NCBI GenBank assembly: GCA_030831085.1 | Contig: JAURLT010000084.1 | Location: forward strand, 1-32,461 | DNA length: 32,461 bases | Direction of reading: 5' to 3' | Origin: Gammaproteobacteria bacterium | GTDB taxonomy: Bacteria > Pseudomonadota > Gammaproteobacteria > Steroidobacterales > Steroidobacteraceae | Shown here: positions 25,768 through 32,461 of the stretch, piece by piece | Position numbering within the stretch: position 1 is the first letter of the stretch | Layout: the number at the start of each line of letters is the position of its first letter | Program-made: the position numbers and the translations under genes | The notes under the pieces: model-generated | What the model saw: only the letters and a program-made list of their open reading frames with translations | Database searches by the model: none | What the model was told of the DNA's origin: nothing

Positions 25768-26975
25768 CAGATCACCTGGTCGGCACACAGCCGCTGGTAA
25801 CGCGCCGGATCCATTCCCAGCAGGCCCAGAAAAACGTCGTCGTTGTGCTGCCCCAGGCCGGGTGAGGCGGAGCGGATGCTGCCCGGGGTCTCCGACAATT
25901 TCGGTGCTACGTTCTGCATCTTCAGTTCACCGAAATGAGGGTGCTGGGTAGTCACGATGGCCTGTCGTGCCGTGAAGTGAGGATCTGTGAGCATCTCCGG
26001 TGCGCGATAGATCTGGCCGGCCGGGACGCCGTGTTTGTCCATCAGGTCCAGCACGCCGCGCGTGGTCAGGGTGGAGGTCCAGGCCCCGATCAATTCATCC
26101 AATTGCTGCTGGTGAGTGCCACGGGCCTGGTGGCTGACGTATTGCGGGTCCGTAGCCAAACCCGGCTGGGCCATGGCTTCACAAAGCCTGCCGAATACCG
26201 TGTCCTGGTTGGCGGCAATCAGCACCAGACCATCCGTGGTGGGATAGACGTTGGACGGTGCCACGTTGGGCAGGATGGCTCCGGTCCGCTCCCGGATGTA
26301 GCCGGTCTTGTCGTACTCCGTGATCAGCGATTCCATCATGTTCAAGACAGCCTCGTAGATCGCCGAATCCACCACCTGGCCACGGCCAGTCTTTTCGCGA
26401 TAGTGAAGGGCGGACAAGGCGCCCACAGCGGCGAAGGTCGCGGCCAGGGAGTCGCCTATCGAAATGCCCATCCGCGAAGGCGGCGTGCTTGGGTCACCGA
26501 CCACGTAGCGCAACCCGCCCATCGCCTCGCCAATGGCGCCGAAACCGGCCTGACGAGCGTAAGGCCCGGTCTGGCCGAATCCGGAGACCCGGATCATGAT
26601 CAGGCGAGGGTTGATGGCACTCAGCTGCTCCCAGCCCAGACCCCACTTTTCCAGGGTGCCCGGGCGGAAATTTTCCAGCAGGAAATCCGCTTTGGTGACC
26701 AGCTCCCGCAGCACTTCCTGACCGGCAGGCTGGCGCAAGTCGAGGGTAACCGCCTTTTTGTTTCGGCCAACCACCGGCCACCACAGAGAGGGCTCGCCCT
26801 GCTTCTGCCGTCCCCAGACCCGCATCGGGTCGCCCTGGTTGGGCGGCTCGACCTTGATGACCTCCGCGCCCATGTCTCCCAGCACCTGACCGCAGAACGG
26901 TCCCGCGAGCAGGGTTCCCATTTCGATGACGCGCAAGTCGCTGAGGGGACCATTCTTGAAGTCGGACGGGTTCAT
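25767..26975 (-). CDS. Family III (CaiB/BaiF) CoA-transferase
   Basis: 402 aa. It transfers CoA between carboxylic acids. The N-terminus RVIEMGTLLAGPFCGQVLGDMGAEVIKVE is typical of the family. The catalytic Asp is at about 175 (SIGDSLAATFA), which forms the covalent anhydride. HYREKTGRGQVVDSAIYEAV and the small-domain motif GVPAGQIYRAPEMLTDPHF follow. The frame is open to 27293, but the family start at 26973-26975 comes after a GGAG ribosome site. It leads the minus-strand pair with the cysteine hydrolase and diverges from the HMG-CoA-lyase-like gene. A branched dicarboxylic acid is a reasonable guess for its substrate given that partner. Confidence 0.92.
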   Translation of the reverse strand: MNPSDFKNGPLSDLRVIEMGTLLAGPFCGQVLGDMGAEVIKVEPPNQGDPMRVWGRQKQGEPSLWWPVVGRNKKAVTLDLRQPAGQEVLRELVTKADFLLENFRPGTLEKWGLGWEQLSAINPRLIMIRVSGFGQTGPYARQAGFGAIGEAMGGLRYVVGDPSTPPSRMGISIGDSLAATFAAVGALSALHYREKTGRGQVVDSAIYEAVLNMMESLITEYDKTGYIRERTGAILPNVAPSNVYPTTDGLVLIAANQDTVFGRLCEAMAQPGLATDPQYVSHQARGTHQQQLDELIGAWTSTLTTRGVLDLMDKHGVPAGQIYRAPEMLTDPHFTARQAIVTTQHPHFGELKMQNVAPKLSETPGSIRSASPGLGQHNDDVFLGLLGMDPARYQRLCADQVI

Positions 26976-27009
26976 GGACGTGGCTCCGGAGGACGCTAGA
27001 ACTGTGCAA

Positions 27010-27043
27010 GGGGCTGTATAGCCCCGGGCTTGGGAAGCGTCAA
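27010..27043 (-). promoter_or_regulatory. Promoter of the CoA-transferase operon with a perfect palindrome over the -10 box
   Basis: On the minus strand TTGACG (27043-27038, 5 of 6 consensus) and TATACA (27020-27015) are 17 bases apart. A perfect inverted repeat, GGGGCT (27010-27015), GTAT, AGCCCC (27020-27025), covers the -10 box. A repressor bound there would block this promoter. The site lies within the 144-base region between the divergent genes. Confidence 0.6.
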
Positions 27044-27064
27044 GGCGCGTTGCGCATGACCAGT

Positions 27065-27093
27065 TAGGCAGCGCTGGATTCTGCGTATACAAT
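27065..27093 (+). promoter_or_regulatory. Promoter of the HMG-CoA-lyase-like/hyuAB operon
   Basis: TAGGCA (27065-27070, 4 of 6) and TACAAT (27088-27093, 5 of 6) are separated by 17 bases and lie about 26 bases before the start at 27120. It diverges from the CoA-transferase promoter, with the two -35 boxes about 20 bases apart, so one regulator could control both operons. Confidence 0.6.
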
Positions 27094-27119
27094 CGGGGGC
27101 GTCCGGTTAACGAGGGTCG

Positions 27120-28031
27120 ATGGTGAGCATCAGGACCGTGGAAATCGTTGAGGTGGGACCGCGAGACGGCTTGCAAAACGAGCCAAACGTTTTTCCCACC
27201 GCAGCCAAGGTCGAGTTTATCCAGCGGGCCATTGAGGCGGGATTGCGCCGTATCGAGGTGGCCAGCTTCGTTAATCCCAAGCGGGTTCCCCAAATGGCTG
27301 ACGCCGAAGCCGTGCTAGCAGCCCTGGAGCGCCGTTCTGACGTTCACCTCGTAGGCTTGGTGCTGAATCGGCGGGGTTTCGACCGCGCCGCCGCAGCAGG
27401 CTGCAACGAGATAGGCATGGCCATCGTGGCCAGCGATACGTTCAACCAGCGCAACCAGGTCGTATCCAGCGAGCAATCCGTGGCCGACTGGCTCGAGATT
27501 GCCGGGGCTGCCCACTCGGCCGGTATACGTCCCCAGGTCACTATTTCGGCTGCTTTTGGCTGCCCTTTCGAAGGAGAAGTCGATCCGGCGCGGGTGGTCG
27601 AACTGGCCGTGCGGGCCGCTGAGGGACAGCCACACGAGATCGCCATCGCGGACACCATCGGTGTGGGCGTGCCCAGCCAGGTGACCGATCTGCTGGGTCG
27701 GCTTCGCGCGGCGCTGCCCGACATGCCGCTCCGCTGCCATTTTCACAATACCCGAAACACCGGGCTGGCCAATGCCTACGCCGCGGTCCAGGCGGGCGTG
27801 GCCACGCTGGATGCCAGTATCGGCGGGATCGGCGGCTGCCCGTTCGCGCCGGCAGCGACCGGCAACATTCCCACCGAAGATCTGCTGTACATGCTGCAAC
27901 GAATGGGTGTTGCAACCCACGTCGACCTCGAGAAGACGCTGGCGACCGGTCGCTGGCTGCAGGAGCAGCTCGGCAGAAACGTGCCTGGAATGCTGGTGAA
28001 GGCCGGTAGCTTCCCGGCCAGGGCTGCCTGA
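27120..28031 (+). CDS. HMG-CoA-lyase-like enzyme
   Basis: 303 aa DRE-TIM metallolyase. The motif GPRDGLQNE (13-21) supplies the Arg and Asp of the active site, VASFVNPKRVPQMAD follows, His207 and His209 (CHFHNT) bind the metal, and the signature loop GGIGGCPFAPAATGN carries Cys240. All match hydroxymethylglutaryl-CoA lyase, which cleaves HMG-CoA to acetyl-CoA and acetoacetate. Close relatives cleave other 3-hydroxy-acyl-CoAs, such as citramalyl-CoA-type substrates. GAGGG precedes the ATG; a GTG at 27123 is also possible. It lies 43 bases before hyuA. Partnership with a CoA-transferase on the other strand suggests catabolism of a branched dicarboxylic acid instead of, or as well as, leucine. 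Confidence 0.92.
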   Translation: MVSIRTVEIVEVGPRDGLQNEPNVFPTAAKVEFIQRAIEAGLRRIEVASFVNPKRVPQMADAEAVLAALERRSDVHLVGLVLNRRGFDRAAAAGCNEIGMAIVASDTFNQRNQVVSSEQSVADWLEIAGAAHSAGIRPQVTISAAFGCPFEGEVDPARVVELAVRAAEGQPHEIAIADTIGVGVPSQVTDLLGRLRAALPDMPLRCHFHNTRNTGLANAYAAVQAGVATLDASIGGIGGCPFAPAATGNIPTEDLLYMLQRMGVATHVDLEKTLATGRWLQEQLGRNVPGMLVKAGSFPARAA

Positions 28032-28074
28032 GGCAGCATTACGATTTAACGACGACTTAACCTGGGGTAAGTGC

Positions 28075-30186
28075 ATGACATATCGGCTTGGCGTCGACGT
28101 GGGCGGAACCTTCACCGACTTGCTGCTGGTGAATGAAAAGACGGGTCAGACCTGGACGGCAAAGGTGCCGAGCACCCCGGCTGACCAATCCATCGGCGTA
28201 TTGAAGGGTCTCGAACGGGTTTGTGGCCTCGCGGCCATTAATCCAAAAGAAATCAGCCACGTCATGCACGGCACGACGGTTGCCACCAACACCGTGTTGA
28301 CCGGATCCGGCGCACGGGTCGGGCTGGTAACTACCAAGGGGTATCGGCAGGTTTTGCAGATTGCCCGTTCCTTCGTCCCGGGCGGACTAGGCGGCTGGGT
28401 CATTTACAACAAGTCTCTGCCGATGGCGCCGCTGGCGCTGACCATCGAGGCTGACGAGCGGGTAGGTGCTCGCGGTGACGTGGTGCGCCCCCTGGACGAG
28501 CAGGCATTGCGGCGCTCGCTCGAGAGCCTCAAGGGCAAGCAAATCGAGGCCTTGACGGTATCCCTGATCAACGCATTCGCGAATGATTCCCATGAGAGGC
28601 GAGTTCGCGATATCGCCGCCGAGGTCATGCCGGGCGTACCAGTGTCGTTGTCATCAAACGTCGTTCCAGAGATGCAGGAGTACGAGCGGACCGTCACCAC
28701 GGTGGCAAACTCCTACGTGCGCCCTGTAGTCCAGCGCTACGTCAATAATCTGCAGAGCAAACTGGCCTCCCGGGCTGGCTCGGTCAAGTTGCACATCCTG
28801 CGCTCAGACGGCGGCCTTTCCTCCGCGAAATCGGCAGAGGAATATCCGGTCAACCTGCTCATGTCGGGACCCGCCGGTGGCGTGACCGGCGCGCTCTGGG
28901 TCGCCCTGCAGGCAGGATTTCCCAACCTGCTGACGGTCGACGTGGGCGGCACCTCGACTGACGTGGCGCTCATCAACGGCGGCGAGCCCCGCCTACGCCG
29001 TGAAACCACGGTCGGTGACGTCACGGTGCGAGCCAGTTCGGTGGATATCCGTACGGTTGGCGCGGGGGGTGGCTCCATTGCGCATGTCCCGGAACTGACC
29101 AAGGCCCTGCGAGTGGGGCCCCAGTCGGCGGGTGCGGACCCGGGTCCTGCCGCCTACGGCCGCGGTGGCGAGGAACCCACCGTGACCGATGCCAACGTAG
29201 TGCTCGGTTACCTGCCGGAAATGCAGCGCCTCGGCGGCGACATGGAACTGCGCCGCGACCTGGCTGAGAAGGCAGTAGCCAAGGTGGGGACGGCGCTTGG
29301 CAAGACCACCCATGATGCCGCGCTGGGCATCTATGACATCGTCAACGAGAACATGGTCGGCGCGCTGCGCCTGGTATCGGTCGAACAGGGCCATGATCCG
29401 CGCGATTACGCCCTGATTGGCTTCGGGGGCGCCGGGCCGCTGCACGCCAACGCGCTCTCAAGGCTGCTCGGCTCCTGGCCCACCATCATCCCGCCGGGTC
29501 CCGGCGTGCTGTGTGCGTTGGGGGATGCGACCACCGCCGTGCGCGATGAGTCCGCGCGGACTTACATCCGCAAGTTTTCGGAGACCAGCTCAGACGAGAT
29601 CTTCAAGATTCTCGACAAGCTCTCGAGCGCGGCTGCCAAGGCACTCGAGCGGGAGAAGGTGCCCCGCGCAGAGATGCAGCGGTCTTATCAGGTCGACGTT
29701 CGCTATCACGGACAGGGTTTACGCCTGACCGTGGACATCAAGCTCGACGACCTGCGGCGACGGGGGCTGAAGGCTATTTCCGAGCCGTTCGACGAGGAAC
29801 ACCGTCGGCTGTTCACCTTTGCGCTGCCACTCGAACACGAGTTTGTCGCGCTGCGCGCGGTGGTACAGGGCAGGGGCATCAAGGTTACCCGACGCAGGAT
29901 CGCTGCCGGGACCCCGGATCCATCCAAGGCGGCAGTCGGGACCCAGGCTGCTTACATGGATGGTCGAAAGGTCAAGGCCACAGTCTACGATCGTGCCCGC
30001 TTGAAGGCAGGCAACCGGGTCAAGGGCCCGGCCATCGTGATGGAAATGGACTCGACCACTGTAGTGCTGCCCAAGCACACCGCTGTGGTGGACAAACTTG
30101 GTAACCTGCTTATTTACCCAGATGGTCATAAGGGCCTGAAGGGCGCGCCCAGGCGCAATGTTCGCAAGTCGAAGGGTCGGAAATAA
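28075..30186 (+). CDS. hyuA: Hydantoinase/oxoprolinase subunit A (HyuA family)
   Basis: 703 aa subunit of the ATP-dependent cyclic-amide hydrolase/carboxylase family (hydantoinase, 5-oxoprolinase, caprolactamase, acetone or acetophenone carboxylases). It has the ASKHA fold. GVDVGGTFTDLLLVN at the N-terminus and LTVDVGGTSTDVALI in the middle are the two phosphate loops, and MHGTTVATNTVL and GAGGGSIAHV follow the family. It binds ATP and the substrate while HyuB supplies further active-site residues. The C-terminal tail (from about 684) is strongly Lys/Arg-rich. GGGG lies before the ATG. It precedes hyuB by 13 bases. The substrate cannot be read from the sequence. Confidence 0.93.
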   Translation: MTYRLGVDVGGTFTDLLLVNEKTGQTWTAKVPSTPADQSIGVLKGLERVCGLAAINPKEISHVMHGTTVATNTVLTGSGARVGLVTTKGYRQVLQIARSFVPGGLGGWVIYNKSLPMAPLALTIEADERVGARGDVVRPLDEQALRRSLESLKGKQIEALTVSLINAFANDSHERRVRDIAAEVMPGVPVSLSSNVVPEMQEYERTVTTVANSYVRPVVQRYVNNLQSKLASRAGSVKLHILRSDGGLSSAKSAEEYPVNLLMSGPAGGVTGALWVALQAGFPNLLTVDVGGTSTDVALINGGEPRLRRETTVGDVTVRASSVDIRTVGAGGGSIAHVPELTKALRVGPQSAGADPGPAAYGRGGEEPTVTDANVVLGYLPEMQRLGGDMELRRDLAEKAVAKVGTALGKTTHDAALGIYDIVNENMVGALRLVSVEQGHDPRDYALIGFGGAGPLHANALSRLLGSWPTIIPPGPGVLCALGDATTAVRDESARTYIRKFSETSSDEIFKILDKLSSAAAKALEREKVPRAEMQRSYQVDVRYHGQGLRLTVDIKLDDLRRRGLKAISEPFDEEHRRLFTFALPLEHEFVALRAVVQGRGIKVTRRRIAAGTPDPSKAAVGTQAAYMDGRKVKATVYDRARLKAGNRVKGPAIVMEMDSTTVVLPKHTAVVDKLGNLLIYPDGHKGLKGAPRRNVRKSKGRK

Positions 30187-30199
30187 GGGAGACTGAGCC

Positions 30200-32119
30200 A
30201 TGCCAGCCAAGATCATCCAGCGCAGCAACAAGCCCTTCCGCAAGGTCAAGGTCGATACCGTCACCATCGATATCATCGAGAGCGCGCTGCGTAATGCGCG
30301 TTACGAGATGGATACCGTCCTGTTCCGAACCGCGATGTCGCCAGGCATCCGCGAGCAACATGACGAGTTCCCCATGATTGCCAACCTGGAGGGCAAGATG
30401 GTGGTGGGCCAGTTTGGTTCCTTCATCTGGGGCTTCATGCAGGGTTATGACGGAACGGTCGAGGAGGGCGACATCTTCCTCACCAACGATCCTTATTCCG
30501 TCAACGGGGCCATCAGCCACGCCAACGACTGGTTGATGCTGATGCCCATCTACAAGAAAGGCCAGATCATTGCCTGGTCCGCCATGTTCGGGCACATGAC
30601 CGACGTAGGCGGCAAGGTGCCGGGGTCCCTGCCCACCGACGCGCGTACCATCTACGAAGAAGGTGTGGTGGTCCCGCCGGTCAAGATCGTCAAGGGAGGT
30701 CAGCTGCAGGAAGACCTGCTGCGGGTGGTCCTGCATAATTGCCGCCTCCCCACCTGGAACTACTCCGATTTCAATGCCATCGTGGCTGCACTCCGCACTG
30801 CCGGCAATCGCTGTGTGGAGATTGCCGAGCGCTTTGGTGATGACATCTTCTATTCAGCGATGGATGCGATGCTGGAGCGCAACAAGCGCGCCATGCGCGA
30901 GCTGATCCGCCGCACCGTGCCGGAAACCAAGCAGTATTTTGAAGACTACGTCTGTGACGATGGCATGGGAATGGGACCGTACAAGATCGCCTGCTCGATG
31001 TGGCGGGAAGGCGACCTGTGCATCTTTGATTTTGCGGGTACCGACCCCCAGTCCATTTCATCCATCAATTTCCTCCTCAACGAGGAAATGTTCAAGATGT
31101 TCGCCGGCGTGTACATGATCATGGTCTTCGACCCTCAGATCCTGTTCAACGATGGTTTCTACGACTTGATGGAGGTGCGCATTCCCAAGGGAACCCTGCT
31201 CAAGCCCATAAAACCGGCGGCGCTCTCCTGTCGTACACATGCCCTGGGTCGAATCTTCGACGTGCTGGGCGGCCTGCTTGGTCAGGGCAATCCGGCCTTC
31301 ATGTGCGCGGCTGGCTTTTCCGACAGCCCGCATTTCATGTACTCGGGCTATAACAAGCAGGGCGAGTGGTACCAGCTGTACCAGATCACCTTTGGCGGCA
31401 TCCCGGGCAAGCCCTTTGGCGACGGGCCGGATGGACACTCCCTGTGGCCCTCGTTCACCAACGTACCCAACGAATTTCTGGAAAGCTACTTCCCGCTGCG
31501 GATCGATATCTACGAGACCATTATCGATTCCGGCGGGGCTGGCAAGTTCAGGGGCGGCAATGGCCTGCGCATCGGCTACCGTTTCCTTGAGGATGGTGAA
31601 ATCTCCATTCATGACGATCGTTGGTTGACCTATCCCTGGGGTGTCAACGGCGGTGAGCCCGGCAAGCGCAGCACCAAGACACTGGTCCGTGCCGATGGCA
31701 GCGAGGAGTTGATGCCCTCGAAGATCGACCATGTGAAGGTGTCTGCAGGCGACCTGCTGATCGCGGACACCTGGGGCGGCGGCGGCTGCGGCGATCCGCT
31801 CGAGCGCGATCCGGCCCAGGTCCTGTTCGACGTCGAGGCTGGACTGGTCAGCGTCGGGGGCGCACTGCGCTATGGGGTGGTCATCACCAATGGTGCGGTC
31901 GATGCCGGCGCCACGCAGGCCCTGCGCAAGAAAATGGCGGCGAAGCGGGGCAAGGTTCCGCTGTTCGATCGCGGCTTCACCGATATGGAGGAGTTGAAGG
32001 CGCGCTGCAAGGCGGAGACCGGACTGGACGCGCCAGCGGCCCCGCAGTTCACCACCTGGGCAAAGGCCCGCGCCGGCAAGGCGGACAAGGCTCCACGCAA
32101 GTCGCGCAAGGTGGCTTGA
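30200..32119 (+). CDS. hyuB: Hydantoinase/oxoprolinase subunit B (HyuB family)
   Basis: 639 aa, the partner of HyuA. The N-terminal region has FRTAMSPGIREQHDEFPMI and FLTNDPYSVNGAISHANDW, where the HxxD-like metal or substrate site of the family lies. The middle and C-terminal parts carry FDFAGTDPQSISSINF, DSGGAGKFRGGNGLRIGY and TWGGGGCGDPLERDP, typical of HyuB. The last roughly 25 residues are Lys/Arg/Ala-rich (WAKARAGKADKAPRKS), like the HyuA tail. GGGAG lies before the ATG. A second cysteine hydrolase starts just after it, suggesting that the product of HyuAB is passed to an amidase. Confidence 0.94.
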   Translation: MPAKIIQRSNKPFRKVKVDTVTIDIIESALRNARYEMDTVLFRTAMSPGIREQHDEFPMIANLEGKMVVGQFGSFIWGFMQGYDGTVEEGDIFLTNDPYSVNGAISHANDWLMLMPIYKKGQIIAWSAMFGHMTDVGGKVPGSLPTDARTIYEEGVVVPPVKIVKGGQLQEDLLRVVLHNCRLPTWNYSDFNAIVAALRTAGNRCVEIAERFGDDIFYSAMDAMLERNKRAMRELIRRTVPETKQYFEDYVCDDGMGMGPYKIACSMWREGDLCIFDFAGTDPQSISSINFLLNEEMFKMFAGVYMIMVFDPQILFNDGFYDLMEVRIPKGTLLKPIKPAALSCRTHALGRIFDVLGGLLGQGNPAFMCAAGFSDSPHFMYSGYNKQGEWYQLYQITFGGIPGKPFGDGPDGHSLWPSFTNVPNEFLESYFPLRIDIYETIIDSGGAGKFRGGNGLRIGYRFLEDGEISIHDDRWLTYPWGVNGGEPGKRSTKTLVRADGSEELMPSKIDHVKVSAGDLLIADTWGGGGCGDPLERDPAQVLFDVEAGLVSVGGALRYGVVITNGAVDAGATQALRKKMAAKRGKVPLFDRGFTDMEELKARCKAETGLDAPAAPQFTTWAKARAGKADKAPRKSRKVA

Positions 32120-32120
32120 A

Positions 32121-32461
32121 TTGACCGACGCCTACCAGAGCGTCGGCTACAGCGCCTGCGAGATCGGCTTCGGCGAGCGACCTGCAGTGCTGGTGGTGGA
32201 CCTGCAGGTCGCCTTTACCGACCCGCAGTACCCGCTAGGTGGACTGTCCAGGATTCATCGGGCTACCGAGCAAACGGCGCAGCTGCTTGAGGTTGCGAGG
32301 CCGGCGGGGATCCCCGTGGCGGCCTGCTACACGGCCTATTGCGGGCCGACCGACATGCCTCTCTGGAAGGTTCAGGCCGTCCGCGATGACTTCTTCTACG
32401 GACATCCGTGCACGGCGATGGACCCAAGGGTGGATCACCCCGACAACTTCACTTACTGCAA
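32121..32461 (+). CDS. Second isochorismatase-like cysteine hydrolase (3' end outside window)
   Basis: The frame starts at TTG (32121), one base after the hyuB stop, with AAGGTGG 6 bases upstream. It is open to the end of the window. The translated part contains FGERPAVLVVDLQVAFTDP, the family start with the catalytic Asp, then ARPAGIPVAACYTAY and a region like that of the hydrolase at 25120-25767. The catalytic Lys and Cys lie beyond the window, so activity cannot be judged. It is the last visible gene of the lyase-hyuA-hyuB operon. The N-terminus differs from its paralogue (CEIGFGERPAV versus SLQAGQRPAL), so the two probably act on different amides. Confidence 0.85.
   Translation, partial: MTDAYQSVGYSACEIGFGERPAVLVVDLQVAFTDPQYPLGGLSRIHRATEQTAQLLEVARPAGIPVAACYTAYCGPTDMPLWKVQAVRDDFFYGHPCTAMDPRVDHPDNFTYC

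Noticed and set aside
26976-27293. N-terminal extension of the CoA-transferase
   Set aside because: It covers the divergent promoters and the start of the lyase gene; the family N-terminus begins at 26975.

Overview
The window is a GC-rich, gene-dense stretch of a bacterial chromosome, almost certainly from a gammaproteobacterium. Three things suggest the Xanthomonadales/Lysobacterales or a close relative: a his operon headed by a TrpR-family gene in the order hisGDCBHAFI, a metX-metB pair behind a SAM-I riboswitch, and a lysA C-terminus of the kind found in Xanthomonas LysC-LysA fusions. The taxon is an inference. I see no mobile elements, RNA genes for translation, or CRISPR arrays.

Layout. 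(1) 1-398 is the 3' end of a lysA-type diaminopimelate decarboxylase on +. (2) 391-7768 on - is a TrpR-like regulator followed by hisG, D, C, B, H, A, F and IE, each gene overlapping the next. hisF appears to start at ATT. (3) 7769-8120 is a divergent control region holding the his promoter and a SAM-I riboswitch. The riboswitch precedes metX and metB on + (8121-10321). (4) 10314-15948 on - is ilvC-leuA-leuC-leuD-leuB, preceded by a complete transcription attenuator: a Leu-rich leader peptide (16033-16113) and an antiterminator/terminator pair. (5) 16198-20270 on + carries an M17 leucyl aminopeptidase, a DMT-family transporter and ilvD. (6) 20409-25113 on + carries tonB-exbB-exbD and two exported, mutually related repeat proteins. 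(7) 25120-32461 is a catabolic-looking cluster: a cysteine hydrolase and a family III CoA-transferase on -, then divergently an HMG-CoA-lyase-like enzyme, HyuA, HyuB and a second, truncated cysteine hydrolase on +.

How the parts work together. Most of the first 20 kb makes amino acids (His, Met, Leu/Val/Ile, Lys), and three control mechanisms can be read from the DNA: a co-transcribed TrpR-family protein for his, a SAM-sensing RNA for met, and ribosome-stalling attenuation for ilvC-leu. The TonB-ExbB-ExbD genes encode the energising part of outer-membrane uptake; no TonB-dependent receptor is in the window. The last cluster contains the steps needed to open a cyclic amide with ATP (HyuAB), remove its nitrogen (cysteine hydrolases), activate the acid with CoA and cleave it (lyase). 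Its substrate is unknown and it is the most likely source of new biology here.
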